From: Tenacibaculum caenipelagi
GTDB taxonomy: Bacteria > Bacteroidota > Bacteroidia > Flavobacteriales > Flavobacteriaceae
Direction of reading: 5' to 3'
Assembly (NCBI RefSeq): GCF_004363005.1
Contig: NZ_SNYH01000003.1
Coordinates: 1-64,000 of the forward strand
DNA: 64,000 nucleotides
The notes beneath the pieces are model-generated. The model was not told where the DNA came from, did not search any database, and saw nothing but the letters and a program-made list of their open reading frames with translations. Below are positions 37,667-47,023 of the stretch, in pieces. Position numbers and translations under genes: made by a program. The first letter of the stretch is position 1. Each line of letters opens with the position of its first letter.

Positions 37667-37756
37667 ACTTAATTATTAACTACTAAATTGTATTTGTTAA
37701 ACTCCTAACCACTTAGTAAACTCAGCCGTTTTATTTTGACTGGTTTTTAAAAGAAA

Positions 37757-37786
37757 AAAGACTACTTATTTTTATAAGTAGCCTTT
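37757..37786. terminator. Bidirectional terminator, esterase / leuB
   Basis: CTACTTAT / ATAAGTAG stem with loop TTTT, A-rich before and T-rich after, between convergent genes. Confidence 0.8.
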
Positions 37787-37809
37787 CTTTGCAAAAAATA
37801 ACTAATTGA

Positions 37810-38925
37810 TTAAATAATGGTACTTTGACCCATATGTACATTTTGAAAGTTGATATTACTATCTTCTTGATTATAGATGTAATCTGCAATAAAATCGCCA
37901 ACTTTACTGGTTGAAAATGCGTTTTCTGGATTAATATCTTGAGTTGTGATTCCTAATTCTAGTGATTTTTCTACTGCAGCTTCTACTACTTGAGCTTCTT
38001 GTAACAAACCTAAATGTTTTAATAACATAGCAGCTGATAAAATAGAAGCTAAAGGATTCGCAATATCTTTACCTTTTGCTTGTGGAAAAGAACCGTGTAT
38101 AGGTTCAAACAAAGCATTTTCTTTTCCAACAGAAGCAGACGCTAATAAACCAATAGAACCACCTATAACACTGGCTTCATCTGATAGAATATCTCCAAAA
38201 AGGTTTTCTGTTAAAATTACATCAAACTGTTTCGGATTTAAAATTAACTGCATTGCGGCATTGTCTACAAATAAAAAGTCTACTTCAACATCAGGGTAGT
38301 CACTTGCCATGGCCGTAACTGTTTTACGCCACAACCTTGAGGTTTCTAACACGTTAGCTTTATCAACCAAAGTTAGTTTTTTACGTCTTTTCTGTGCTGA
38401 TTGAAATGCTAAATGTGCCATTCGTTCAATCTCTTCAACTGTATAAGAACAACCATCAAAAGCATGTTTTCCATCATCACTTAGTTCTTTAATACCAAAG
38501 TAAATTCCGCCTGTTAATTCTCTATAAATATCGATATCTGTTCCTTCAATTCTTTCTTTCTTTAAAGGTGAATTATGAATCAACGTATCATATGCTTTTA
38601 CTGGACGCACATTACAAAACAAGCCTAACTCCTTTCGTAAACGCAATAAGCCTTGTTCTGGACGTACTTTTGCTGTAGGATCATTATCGTATTTTGGATC
38701 TCCAATAGCTCCAAATAATATAGCATCACTAGTTTTACATAGTTCAATAGTTTCTTCTGGTAATGGGTTTCCTGTTTGATCAATAGCGCAAGCTCCCATC
38801 AATGTTTCTTTAAATAAAAAAGTATGATCGAATACATTACCAACTGCTTTTAGCACTTTTTTTGCCTGCTCGGTTACTTCAGGTCCTATTCCATCTCCTG
38901 GAATTACGGTTATATTGTACTTCAT
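37810..38925 (-). CDS. leuB: 3-isopropylmalate dehydrogenase
   Basis: Oxidative decarboxylation step of leucine synthesis, 371 residues. Motifs are VIPGDGIGPEV, LLRLRKELGLFCNVRP and the metal site NLFGDILSDEA with EPIHGSFPQAKGKDIANP. Last gene of leuA-C-D-B, 11 bases after leuD. Confidence 0.96.
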   Translation of the reverse strand: MKYNITVIPGDGIGPEVTEQAKKVLKAVGNVFDHTFLFKETLMGACAIDQTGNPLPEETIELCKTSDAILFGAIGDPKYDNDPTAKVRPEQGLLRLRKELGLFCNVRPVKAYDTLIHNSPLKKERIEGTDIDIYRELTGGIYFGIKELSDDGKHAFDGCSYTVEEIERMAHLAFQSAQKRRKKLTLVDKANVLETSRLWRKTVTAMASDYPDVEVDFLFVDNAAMQLILNPKQFDVILTENLFGDILSDEASVIGGSIGLLASASVGKENALFEPIHGSFPQAKGKDIANPLASILSAAMLLKHLGLLQEAQVVEAAVEKSLELGITTQDINPENAFSTSKVGDFIADYIYNQEDSNINFQNVHMGQSTII

Positions 38926-38936
38926 ATGATTTCTTT

Positions 38937-39518
38937 TTATACCATTTTTGCTTCAAAAGCTTTTATTTCATTTTGTTTACTGATTAAAAAATCAATATCG
39001 TCATAACCATTTAACAAGCATAATTTTTTATATGAATTGATTTCAAAATCTACATTTCCAATGGGAGTTTTTAATACTTGATTTTCTAAATCAATGATTA
39101 TCGCTGTATCGGGTACATCGGTAACTTTTTTAAGAAGCTGTGCTAAAAAATCTTTTGGAACTTGTATTGGTAAAATACCATTATTCAAGGCGTTTCCTTT
39201 AAAAATATCAGCAAAAAAACTGCTGATAACTACCTTGAAACCATAACCTGCTAACGCCCATGCTGCATGTTCTCTACTAGAACCACAACCAAAATTATCA
39301 CCAGCGATTAAGATACTTCCACTATAATTCGTATTGTTTAATACAAAATCTTCATTTATACTTCCATCCTTTTTATAACGCCAATCTCTAAACACATTAT
39401 CACCAAAACCATTCTTGTCTGTCGATTTTAAAAAGCGTGCAGGTATAATTTGATCTGTATCAATATTTTCTGTAGGTAATGGTATGGCTGTATCTATCAG
39501 TTTTACAAACTTTTCCAT
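38937..39518 (-). CDS. leuD: 3-isopropylmalate dehydratase small subunit
   Basis: Small subunit of isopropylmalate isomerase, 193 residues, with [13 protein letters not shown] and the active-site loop [17 protein letters not shown]. It directly follows leuC (1-base gap). Confidence 0.96.
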   Translation of the reverse strand: MEKFVKLIDTAIPLPTENIDTDQIIPARFLKSTDKNGFGDNVFRDWRYKKDGSINEDFVLNNTNYSGSILIAGDNFGCGSSREHAAWALAGYGFKVVISSFFADIFKGNALNNGILPIQVPKDFLAQLLKKVTDVPDTAIIIDLENQVLKTPIGNVDFEINSYKKLCLLNGYDDIDFLISKQNEIKAFEAKMV

Positions 39519-39519
39519 C

Positions 39520-40902
39520 TTAATTTAAATGTTTAGTAATGTCTATTATTTTCCCTTCAATAGCTGTGGCTGCTGCAACTAACGGACTTGCTAAAATGGT
39601 ACGTGCTCCTTGCCCTTGACGCCCTTCAAAATTTCTATTGGATGTAGAAACACAGTATTCTTTTGCTGGAATTTTATCGTCGTTCATTGCTAAACAAGCA
39701 GAACATCCTGGTTGACGTAATTGAAAACCTGCTTCTTCAAAAATGGTTTGTAATCCTTCTTGTTTAATTTGTTTTGCTACTTGTTGTGACCCAGGTACTA
39801 ACCATGCATGCACATTAGGTGCTTTTTGCTTTCCTTTTACATAATTGGCAGCGACTCTAAAATCTTCAATTCGAGAATTTGTACAACTACCAATGAAAAC
39901 ATAATTAATCGGTTTATTTATTAAAGATGCTCCTTTTTGAAAATCCATATATTGCAATGACTTTTCAAAGGAAGCATCATTTAAAAGGGGAATATTTTCA
40001 GAAATTTTAATCCCCATTCCTGGGTTGGTTCCATAAGTTACCATCGGTTCAATATCTTCTGCATCAAACGAATATTCTTTATCAAATACTGCATTTTTAT
40101 CCGTTTTCAACGTTTTCCAATAGGTTTCTTTCTTCTCAAGCTCTTCTCCTTTTGGAGCAAACTCACGTCCTTTTACGTATTCAAAAGTTGTTTCATCTGG
40201 GGCAATCATACCTCCTCTAGCTCCCATTTCAATACTCATATTACAAACGGTCATACGACCTTCCATAGACATTTCTTCAAACACATTTCCTGCATATTCA
40301 CAGAAATATCCAGTCCCTGAATTTGTCCCTAATTTGGCAATAATATATAAGATTACATCTTTTGGTAATACTCCATTCTTCAGCTTTCCGTTCACATTTA
40401 CTCGTAAGCTTTTAGGTTTTTCTAATAACAAGCATTGACTTGCAAATACCTGTGCTACCTGACTTGTACCAATACCAAAAGCTATCGTTCCGAAAGCTCC
40501 ATGTGTTGAGGTATGACTATCTCCACAAACCATAGTCATTCCTGGTTGTGTAATTCCTAATTCTGGAGCCATTACATGTACTATTCCGTTATAACGATGT
40601 CCTAATCCGTATAAGGTGATATTGTTTTCTTCACAGTTTTTTGTCAACTGCTCTAATTGGTTTCGTGACAATTCGTCTTTTATAGGTAAATGTTGATTTA
40701 CGGTTGGCGTATTGTGGTCGGCTGTCGCTACTGTTTTATCAGGTCTAGCAATTGGAATATTACGCTCTTTCAATTCATTAAATGCCTGCGGACTTGTTAC
40801 TTCATGAATTAAATGCTTGTCGATATATAGAATCTGTGGGCCGTCTTTAATAGTGTCAACCACGTGTGCATCCCATACTTTGTCAAATAATGTCTTTCCC
40901 AT
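39520..40902 (-). CDS. leuC: 3-isopropylmalate dehydratase large subunit
   Basis: Aconitase-type [4Fe-4S] subunit, 460 residues. It has [14 protein letters not shown] and the cluster Cys residues in IGSCTNSR and GCSACLAMN. Its start codon and the leuA stop codon share a base. Confidence 0.96.
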   Translation of the reverse strand: MGKTLFDKVWDAHVVDTIKDGPQILYIDKHLIHEVTSPQAFNELKERNIPIARPDKTVATADHNTPTVNQHLPIKDELSRNQLEQLTKNCEENNITLYGLGHRYNGIVHVMAPELGITQPGMTMVCGDSHTSTHGAFGTIAFGIGTSQVAQVFASQCLLLEKPKSLRVNVNGKLKNGVLPKDVILYIIAKLGTNSGTGYFCEYAGNVFEEMSMEGRMTVCNMSIEMGARGGMIAPDETTFEYVKGREFAPKGEELEKKETYWKTLKTDKNAVFDKEYSFDAEDIEPMVTYGTNPGMGIKISENIPLLNDASFEKSLQYMDFQKGASLINKPINYVFIGSCTNSRIEDFRVAANYVKGKQKAPNVHAWLVPGSQQVAKQIKQEGLQTIFEEAGFQLRQPGCSACLAMNDDKIPAKEYCVSTSNRNFEGRQGQGARTILASPLVAAATAIEGKIIDITKHLN

Positions 40903-42077
40903 TAGGCTATGGCTACTTTTGATATCTTATTAACTTGTTTCATAATTTGGTGAATATCTTCATCAATCACTTCTTTTTGTCTATCCGCAAACTGTAAGAA
41001 GGTTTTATAGGCAGTATCTAATTGAATTTTGGTTAATTCATATCCAATTTTTTTTGCTCGATACGCCAAAGCTGCTCTTCCGCTTCGCGCTGTTAACACG
41101 ATAGCACTTTCATTAACACCAACATCAGCCGGATTGATGATTTCGTAAGTTTCACGGTTTTTAATAACTCCGTCTTGGTGAATTCCTGAACTATGTGCAA
41201 AAGCATTAGCTCCTACAATAGCTTTATTTGGTTGTACAGGCATTCCCATTTTTTCACGAACCATCATACTTGTATCGTATAACAACTTGGTATTAATATC
41301 CGTTTGAAGGTTCAAATATGGGTGCTGCTTTAAAATCATGACCACTTCTTCTAAAGCTGTGTTTCCAGCACGCTCACCTATTCCGTTAACGGTACATTCT
41401 ATTTGACGCGCGCCATTTATGGCTCCTGCAATAGAATTAGCGGTAGCCAATCCTAAATCGTTATGACAGTGACAAGAAATAATCACATTTTCAATACCTT
41501 TTACGTGTTCTCTTAGGTACTTTATTTTTGCTCCGTACTCTTCTGGCAAGCAATACCCTGTAGTATCAGGAATATTCAATACTGTTGCTCCTGATTGGAT
41601 AACCTCTTCGCAAACTTTTGCTAAAAAAGCATTATCGGTTCTACCTGCATCTTCTGCATAAAACTCTACATCGTCTACAAAATTCTTGGCATACGAAACG
41701 GCTTCTTTTGCTCGTCTAATTACTTCGTCTTTTGAAGCATTAAATTTATATTGAATATGAGAATCACTGGTACCAATACCTGTATGGATTCTAGGTTTCT
41801 TTGCTAATTTCAAGGCTTCAGCAGCTACCTCGATATCTTTTTTTACAGCTCTTGTCAAACCGCAAACTGAAGCGTTTTTAACCAATTTGGCTATTTCTTG
41901 TACTGAAGTAAAATCACCTGGACTCGACACAGGAAAACCTGCTTCAATTACATCAACTCCTAAAAAATCGAGCCTTTCGGCAATAATTAGTTTTTGTTGA
42001 GTATCTAATTTACATCCTGGGACTTGTTCTCCGTCTCTTAATGTAGTATCAAAAATTTGAATTTTATCGCTTTGCAT
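40902..42077 (-). CDS. leuA: 2-isopropylmalate synthase, short form
   Basis: Condenses 2-oxoisovalerate with acetyl-CoA, 391 residues. Catalytic motifs are [14 protein letters not shown] at the N-terminus and the metal-binding CHCHNDLG. The protein ends soon after [10 protein letters not shown], so the C-terminal Leu-binding domain (about 120 residues in the ~510-residue form) is absent. The start MQSDKIQIF is chosen; an in-frame ATG 11 codons upstream would add a hydrophobic tail and sits on the promoter. Confidence 0.93.
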   Translation of the reverse strand: MQSDKIQIFDTTLRDGEQVPGCKLDTQQKLIIAERLDFLGVDVIEAGFPVSSPGDFTSVQEIAKLVKNASVCGLTRAVKKDIEVAAEALKLAKKPRIHTGIGTSDSHIQYKFNASKDEVIRRAKEAVSYAKNFVDDVEFYAEDAGRTDNAFLAKVCEEVIQSGATVLNIPDTTGYCLPEEYGAKIKYLREHVKGIENVIISCHCHNDLGLATANSIAGAINGARQIECTVNGIGERAGNTALEEVVMILKQHPYLNLQTDINTKLLYDTSMMVREKMGMPVQPNKAIVGANAFAHSSGIHQDGVIKNRETYEIINPADVGVNESAIVLTARSGRAALAYRAKKIGYELTKIQLDTAYKTFLQFADRQKEVIDEDIHQIMKQVNKISKVAIA

Positions 42078-42107
42078 AAATCTGACTATGATTATCAAAA
42101 TAAAATC

Positions 42108-42115
42108 CAAATGTA
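42108..42115 (-). promoter_or_regulatory. -7 box of the leu operon
   Basis: On the minus strand TACATTTG matches TAnnTTTG, 30 bases before the leuA ATG. The -33 region has only TTCG at 17 bp. Confidence 0.5.
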
Positions 42116-42128
42116 TATATTGGCTTTT

Positions 42129-42155
42129 CTAACGAACTCTTTTTAAAGAGGTTAG
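42129..42155. promoter_or_regulatory. Inverted repeat upstream of leuA
   Basis: CTAAC-GAA-CTCTTT-TT-AAAGAG-GTTAG forms nested perfect arms (5 bp and 6 bp). It lies just upstream of the leuA -7 box, overlapping where -33 should be, which is where an activator or repressor would bind. It could alternatively serve the divergent gene at 42.2 kb. Confidence 0.45.
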
Positions 42156-42209
42156 TTACGATACCAAAACAACAAGAAATAAAAATAAAATACTGAAAAA
42201 CAAAAAGTT

Positions 42210-43772
42210 ATGCGTAAACAAATTACATTCGTCAACCAACAAAATGACACATTATTTGTTTTGATAAAGTCCTTATCAAAATCAGAAAAACGTCAATTTA
42301 ATTTATATGTTGGGCGTTTAGGTGGCAATGTAGATGCGAAATTTTTTGCGCTTTTTAAATTGTTAGAAAAACAAAAATGTTACAATGAAAAAGCTATCAT
42401 TGATAGTGGTGTGGTAAGCAAACAGCAACTTTCAAATTTAAAGGCCCATTTATACAAGCAAATTTTAATTAGTCTTCGCATGAATCCTGCTCATAAAAAT
42501 ATCAGGATTCAAATACGAGAACAGTTAGATTTTGCTACGGTTTTGTATCAAAAAGGATTATACAAACAAAGTTTAAAGCTCCTTGACAAAGCAAAAAATA
42601 TGGCTATTGAAAATGAAGAAAAAAACATTGCCTATGAAATTGTAGAACTGGAAAAAGTTATTGAAAGTCAATACATTACTAGAAGTATTGATACACGTTC
42701 TGATGAACTAACTGTTCAAGCAAAAGAACTGAGTCAGCAAAATGTCATTGCAAGTAAATTATCTAACCTATCACTACAATTATATGGAACTTTATTAAAA
42801 AATGGTTACGTAAAAAACGATGAGGAACTACAACGAGTAAATTCTTATTTTAACTCTAAGTTACCTGAATACACCTATGAAAATTTAGGGTTTAGAGAAA
42901 AGTTATGGTTGTACAAAGCACATTTATGGCACAGTTTTTTAACGCAAGATTTTTTACAGAGCTATAAATATGCTAACAAGTGGGTAGACTTATTTAAAAG
43001 GGATCCTAAAAATATTTATTTACACCCCGTTTTTTACTTAAAGGGGAAAAATTATTTGTTAGAAAGCTTATTTTTTATAAAACACTATGATAAATTTAAA
43101 GAGGAGCTTTCTTTATTCGAAGAGGAAATTAAGAACAAAACAATTCCTCAAAATAGCAATACTGAAATCCTTACCTTTTTATACTACTATGCCAATAAAT
43201 TGCATTTACACTTCTTAGAAGGCAATTTTTCGGAAGGTGAATATTTAGTAGACATTATTAATGATAAAATTAATGAATACAAAGATCGTTTAGACACGCA
43301 TCATATTGTTGTATTTTACTACAAAATAGCTTGTTTGTACTTTGGTATGGGCAAAAACAAAGAGTGTATTTTATATTTAAATAAAATCATCAAATCTAAA
43401 AATATTGACGTAGCACAAGACTTACAATGTTTTGCCAGAGTATTGTGTTTAATTGCTCATTATGAATGCGGATTGGATTACGATTTAGAACGACAATTTA
43501 AAGATACTTATCGTTTTTTACTAAAAATGGAGAATCTACAAGAAGTTCAAAAAGAGTTTATCTCTTCAATAAAAGCATTAGGTGATGTATATCCGCATCA
43601 AATAAAAAAGGAGTTTAAGAAGATATACGATCGATTAAAAGTATATGAGAATCATCCTTATGAAAAAAGAGCTTTTTTGTATTTGGATATTCTCTCTTGG
43701 CTTGAAAGTAAAATAGAAAACAAACCTGTTGCACAAATTATTCAGGAGAAGTTTGTTAGCACTCAAAAATAA
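42210..43772 (+). CDS. Large helical protein of unknown function
   Basis: A 520-residue cytoplasmic protein without signal or membrane segments. I do not recognise a named domain; it is rich in Lys, Leu, Tyr and paired helices (for example YKQSLKLLDKAKNMAIENEEKNIAYEIVELEKVI), which suggests a TPR/solenoid fold. The N-terminus (FVLIKSLSKSEKRQFNLYV) looks distinctive. It is divergent from leuA with a 132-base shared control region. Confidence 0.8.
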   Translation: MRKQITFVNQQNDTLFVLIKSLSKSEKRQFNLYVGRLGGNVDAKFFALFKLLEKQKCYNEKAIIDSGVVSKQQLSNLKAHLYKQILISLRMNPAHKNIRIQIREQLDFATVLYQKGLYKQSLKLLDKAKNMAIENEEKNIAYEIVELEKVIESQYITRSIDTRSDELTVQAKELSQQNVIASKLSNLSLQLYGTLLKNGYVKNDEELQRVNSYFNSKLPEYTYENLGFREKLWLYKAHLWHSFLTQDFLQSYKYANKWVDLFKRDPKNIYLHPVFYLKGKNYLLESLFFIKHYDKFKEELSLFEEEIKNKTIPQNSNTEILTFLYYYANKLHLHFLEGNFSEGEYLVDIINDKINEYKDRLDTHHIVVFYYKIACLYFGMGKNKECILYLNKIIKSKNIDVAQDLQCFARVLCLIAHYECGLDYDLERQFKDTYRFLLKMENLQEVQKEFISSIKALGDVYPHQIKKEFKKIYDRLKVYENHPYEKRAFLYLDILSWLESKIENKPVAQIIQEKFVSTQK

Positions 43773-43788
43773 TATTTTGTTTACTACT

Positions 43789-44047
43789 TGTCATAATGAG
43801 ATAACCATGTTATTATACTCTTTATTATGACGGTATACTTTGGTACGTCATTGCGAACGAAGTATGAGTGAAGTAATCTTTTTATTCCTAACTAAAAACA
43901 CAAAGATTGCCTCGCTATCGCTCGCAATGACGTAAGTAAGACTGAACATAAACATGTCATTTCGACCGAAGGGAGAAATCTCTTTAAAACTAATAAATTA
44001 CTTTCATAAGATTTCTCACTCTTCGTTTCACTCGGTTCGAAATGACA
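43789..44047. repeat. Cluster of three palindromic repeats
   Basis: 43789-43831: GTCATAATGAG ... TTATTATGAC. 43845-43933: ACGTCATTGCGAACGAAG ... GATTGCCTCGC ... CTCGCAATGACGT. 43955-44047: TGTCATTTCGACCGAAGG ... AGATTTCTCACTC ... GTTCGAAATGACA. All are inverted repeats with family-specific ends. The reading frame that begins MSFRPKGEIS here is a translation of the third repeat and not a gene. This covers nearly all of the gap. Confidence 0.8.
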
Positions 44048-44063
44048 ATTCTTTAAACACATT

Positions 44064-44852
44064 TTACTCTATCCACAAGTTTCCTTCTGAATATGTTTTG
44101 GCTTTACCACTAATTATGACCCTATCCTTTTTATTTTCGCATTTTAGCACTCCTACTCTTTCAGAAACTTGTATAGCATCCAAATTCTCTTTGTTTAATC
44201 TTGAACTCCAAAAAGGTACTAATGAACAATGAGAAGATCCTGTAACAGGGTCTTCTAAAATTGAGGATTGTGGTGTAAAATACCTTGACACAAAATCACA
44301 TTCATCACCCTTAGCAGTAATTACTACACCACCTGGATCAAGATTTATTTGATCAAAGATTTGTCGGTCTACTTTTACATTTTTTATTTGCTCTTCTGAA
44401 TCATAGACTAATACATAATCTCTCGATTTTAAAACCTCTTTAGGTGCTATATTTAAAGATTTTTGAATTATTTGAGGTAATTCTGAAACGACAGGCATTC
44501 TCGAAGGTAAATCCATAGAATAAAAGTCTTCTTGAATGGTAATAGTTAAATCACCACTCAAGGTTTCAAATATTATTTCATTATGAGGGTAATTTAAAAT
44601 TGAGTGCAAACAGTGAGCAGTAGCAAGTGTTGCATGTCCACACAAATCCATTTCAATTTCTGGAGTAAACCATCTTAAGTGTATTTTCTCTCCTTTATCA
44701 ACAAAAAAAGCTGTTTCTGCTACAGCATTTTCCTTAGCTATTTTTAAAAGAACCTCATCTGGCAGCCAATCTTGCAATGGTACAACACAGGCTGGATTTC
44801 CTCCAAATACTTTATCTGTAAAAGCATCTATTTGATACAATGGTAATTTCAT
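44064..44852 (-). CDS. PhzF-family isomerase-like protein
   Basis: A 262-residue PhzF/diaminopimelate-epimerase-fold protein: LYQIDAFTDKVFGGNPACVVPL, the presumed catalytic Glu in NAVAETAFF, LCGHATLATAH and DPVTGSSHCSLVPFW. Its metabolic role is not defined outside phenazine producers; no phenazine gene is near. It lies 2 bases after the TPR gene. Confidence 0.9.
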   Translation of the reverse strand: MKLPLYQIDAFTDKVFGGNPACVVPLQDWLPDEVLLKIAKENAVAETAFFVDKGEKIHLRWFTPEIEMDLCGHATLATAHCLHSILNYPHNEIIFETLSGDLTITIQEDFYSMDLPSRMPVVSELPQIIQKSLNIAPKEVLKSRDYVLVYDSEEQIKNVKVDRQIFDQINLDPGGVVITAKGDECDFVSRYFTPQSSILEDPVTGSSHCSLVPFWSSRLNKENLDAIQVSERVGVLKCENKKDRVIISGKAKTYSEGNLWIE

Positions 44853-44854
44853 TT

Positions 44855-45358
44855 CTATTTAAAAGTTTTATCTAATTTATCAGAATAATACTCAATCGCT
44901 TTTTGATATTCTTGAACTCCTTTATCTGAACTTGTACTAGCAATAACATTCAATAATAAATTCATTGCTTCCTTATACTCATTCACATTATATAAAGCCA
45001 TAGCTTTAAAAACTTTATACTCATTATTTGATGGATATTCTTTAATCGCTCTATCTAAAAGAGCGATTGACTTTTCATATTCTCCTATACATCTATAGGT
45101 ACTTCCAAGTCCTAGATAACAACCAATTAAATCTTCTCCTGCCAACCCTAATTCAAGCGCTTTTTCATATTTTGGTCTAGCTTCAGTTTCTCGTTCCATA
45201 TTATCACAAAGCCAAGCGTAATGATAGTAAATCTTAGCTTCATTAGGAAAATCTTTAATTAACTCTTTTAATATTATTTCAGATTCAGAATATTTTTTAT
45301 CACTTCTTAACGCTATTGCTTTAGCTAATTTTTCTTCCATGTTTTCTTTATTTAACAT
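44855..45358 (-). CDS. TPR protein
   Basis: A 167-residue cytoplasmic protein with about four TPR units (for example KYSESEIILKELIKDFPNEAKIYYHYAWL, GEYEKSIALLDRAIKEYP split here only for reading). A second start, MEEKLAK, lies 6 codons in. It sits in one unit with phzF; the partner is unknown. Confidence 0.85.
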   Translation of the reverse strand: MLNKENMEEKLAKAIALRSDKKYSESEIILKELIKDFPNEAKIYYHYAWLCDNMERETEARPKYEKALELGLAGEDLIGCYLGLGSTYRCIGEYEKSIALLDRAIKEYPSNNEYKVFKAMALYNVNEYKEAMNLLLNVIASTSSDKGVQEYQKAIEYYSDKLDKTFK

Positions 45359-45485
45359 GTAAATATATTACTTTCAACTTTGCTGTATCAACTAGTTATG
45401 TTAATTAGTGTTAACGGTAATAATTCATTATTTCTTTGTAATAATGTAAGCTGAACCTCTAAGATTATTTCTTGCTCTATTGGAT

Positions 45486-45765
45486 GAGATTCCTCTCTAC
45501 CGTTCGGAATGACAAGAAGTCATTACGAGGAGGATACGACGAAGTAATCTGTTTGTCGATTTACAGATTGCTTCACTCTGTTCGCAATGACGTGAACAAG
45601 TTTTTTTTGCTTTTATATTACTTACGTCATTACGAACGCTACTGAAATCAAGATATATTTTGATTGAAAGTATGTTGCAAAGCAACTGAGGAGGAATCTT
45701 ATTAAATTAAGTTACTCATTTTCATAAGATTTCTCACACTTCGTTTCACTCGGTTCGAAATGACT
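45486..45765. repeat. Cluster of palindromic repeats with an internal insertion
   Basis: 45486-45592: CGTTCGGAATGAC / GTCATTACGAGG ... AGATTGCTTCACTCTGTTCGCAATGACG. 45624-45765: ACGTCATTACGAACG, then about 50 foreign bases, then GAGGAGGAATCTT ... AGATTTCTCAC ... GTTCGAAATGAC. The second copy joins a start of one family to the end of the other. The frame reading RHCEQSEAICKS on the minus strand is repeat-derived. The 125 bases before it (45359-45485) contain nothing I recognise. Confidence 0.75.
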
Positions 45766-45772
45766 GTTTATA

Positions 45773-46729
45773 TTAAAAAACTGCCTCAGCAATCTGTTGA
45801 ATATTGGTTGATCTTCCCATTGAGTAGTAATGTAAAATAGGCACTCCTTTTTGTTGTAGCTCCTTACTTTGTGCAATACACCATTCTACTCCTACTTGAC
45901 GCACTTCACTATTGTCTTTACAATTCACGACTTCTTTCACCAAAGTATCTGGTAAATCTACTTTAAAACGGTGCGGAATTAAATTCAATTGTTTTTTGGT
46001 TGAAATAGGTTTTAATCCTGGAATAATAGGAACTGTAATTCCTGCCTCTCTGCATTTTTCTACAAACTCAAAATACTTTTGATTGTCAAAAAACATTTGA
46101 GTTACTACATAACTAGCTCCGTTTTTAATCTTTTTCTTTAAAAAGTGAATATCTGAATCTAAACTTGGTGCTTCCATGTGTTTTTCAGGATATCCTGCAA
46201 CACCTATGCAAAAATCAGTTTTTGAGGAGTTTTGCAAATCATCATCTAAATACCTTCCCTTATTTAAACTTTCTATTTGAGTTACTAGCTCACTTGCATA
46301 GGCATGACCTTCTTTTTCGGGCTTAAAATAGGTTTCACTTTTTACCGCATCTCCACGCAATGCAACTACGTTATCGATACCTAAAAAATCAAGGTCAATT
46401 AAGAAGTTCTCGGTGTCTTCTTTAGTAAATCCTCCACATAAAATATGCGGAATGGCATCTACTTGATATTTATTTTGAATTGCCGCACAAATACCTACCG
46501 TACCTGGACGCTTTTTTACCACCTGCTTTTTTAACAACCCGTTTTCTAACTCTTTATACACGTACTCTTCTCGGTGATACGTTACGTCTATAAAAGGAGG
46601 ATTGAACTCCATTAACGGATCAATATTTTTAAATATTGAATCAATAGTATCTCCCTTTAAAGGTGGGAGTATTTCAAACGAAAACAACGATGTTCCGTTA
46701 GCATTTTGTATGTGTTCTGTTACCTTCAT
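45773..46729 (-). CDS. metF: Methylenetetrahydrofolate reductase
   Basis: Flavoenzyme that supplies methyl-THF for methionine synthase, 318 residues. Signatures are FEILPPLKGD, DVTYHREE, VVALRGD and the C-terminal VPIIPGLKPIS. It is on the same strand as both metH genes and about 300 bases downstream of them. Confidence 0.95.
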   Translation of the reverse strand: MKVTEHIQNANGTSLFSFEILPPLKGDTIDSIFKNIDPLMEFNPPFIDVTYHREEYVYKELENGLLKKQVVKKRPGTVGICAAIQNKYQVDAIPHILCGGFTKEDTENFLIDLDFLGIDNVVALRGDAVKSETYFKPEKEGHAYASELVTQIESLNKGRYLDDDLQNSSKTDFCIGVAGYPEKHMEAPSLDSDIHFLKKKIKNGASYVVTQMFFDNQKYFEFVEKCREAGITVPIIPGLKPISTKKQLNLIPHRFKVDLPDTLVKEVVNCKDNSEVRQVGVEWCIAQSKELQQKGVPILHYYSMGRSTNIQQIAEAVF

Positions 46730-46756
46730 AAGTCTATCTTACAAAGGCGTATTTAA

Positions 46757-46843
46757 CTACATAAGTGAAGCTACAAACAATGATAAAACTGCCATGATAG
46801 CTAACTGAATTGCAAACCTGATTTCTAATTGATATTTTTTCAT
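46757..46843 (-). CDS. Possible 28-residue membrane peptide between metH and metF
   Basis: ATG to TAG, starting MKKYQLEIRF and continuing into a hydrophobic helix (IQLAIMAVLSLFVASLM). It has a basic N-terminus and a single possible membrane segment, on the same strand as its neighbours, 27 bases before metF. It has no recognisable family. It may be chance in AT-rich DNA. Confidence 0.4.
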   Translation of the reverse strand: MKKYQLEIRFAIQLAIMAVLSLFVASLM

Positions 46844-47023
46844 CTGTTGATTTTTATGATTTCTCAATTGTCAGATGTAGCCTAATTATAGAAATAATAT
46901 AGGTTTCATCGTACCTGATTTTTTATACAGCAATATTACTATGGCTTTTTAGCTTTTATCTTATATAACTTAAAAGTTATTGTTAATTAAATACGCTCTT
47001 TTTATTGGTTTTTTAAATTATTA

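Noticed and set aside
43954..44232. Plus-strand ORF beginning MSFRPKGEISLKL
   Set aside because: It is the translation of a dispersed palindromic repeat (GTCATTTCGACCGAAGG...) continuing into the antisense of phzF.
45497..45685. Minus-strand ORF with RHCEQSEAICKS
   Set aside because: It is the familiar spurious translation of the GCAATGACG repeat family, lying wholly within the repeat cluster.
45773..46843. A second SAM riboswitch upstream of metF
   Set aside because: The metH-metF gap has none of the S-box core motifs (GAAACC, GCAACC, GGTGCTA).
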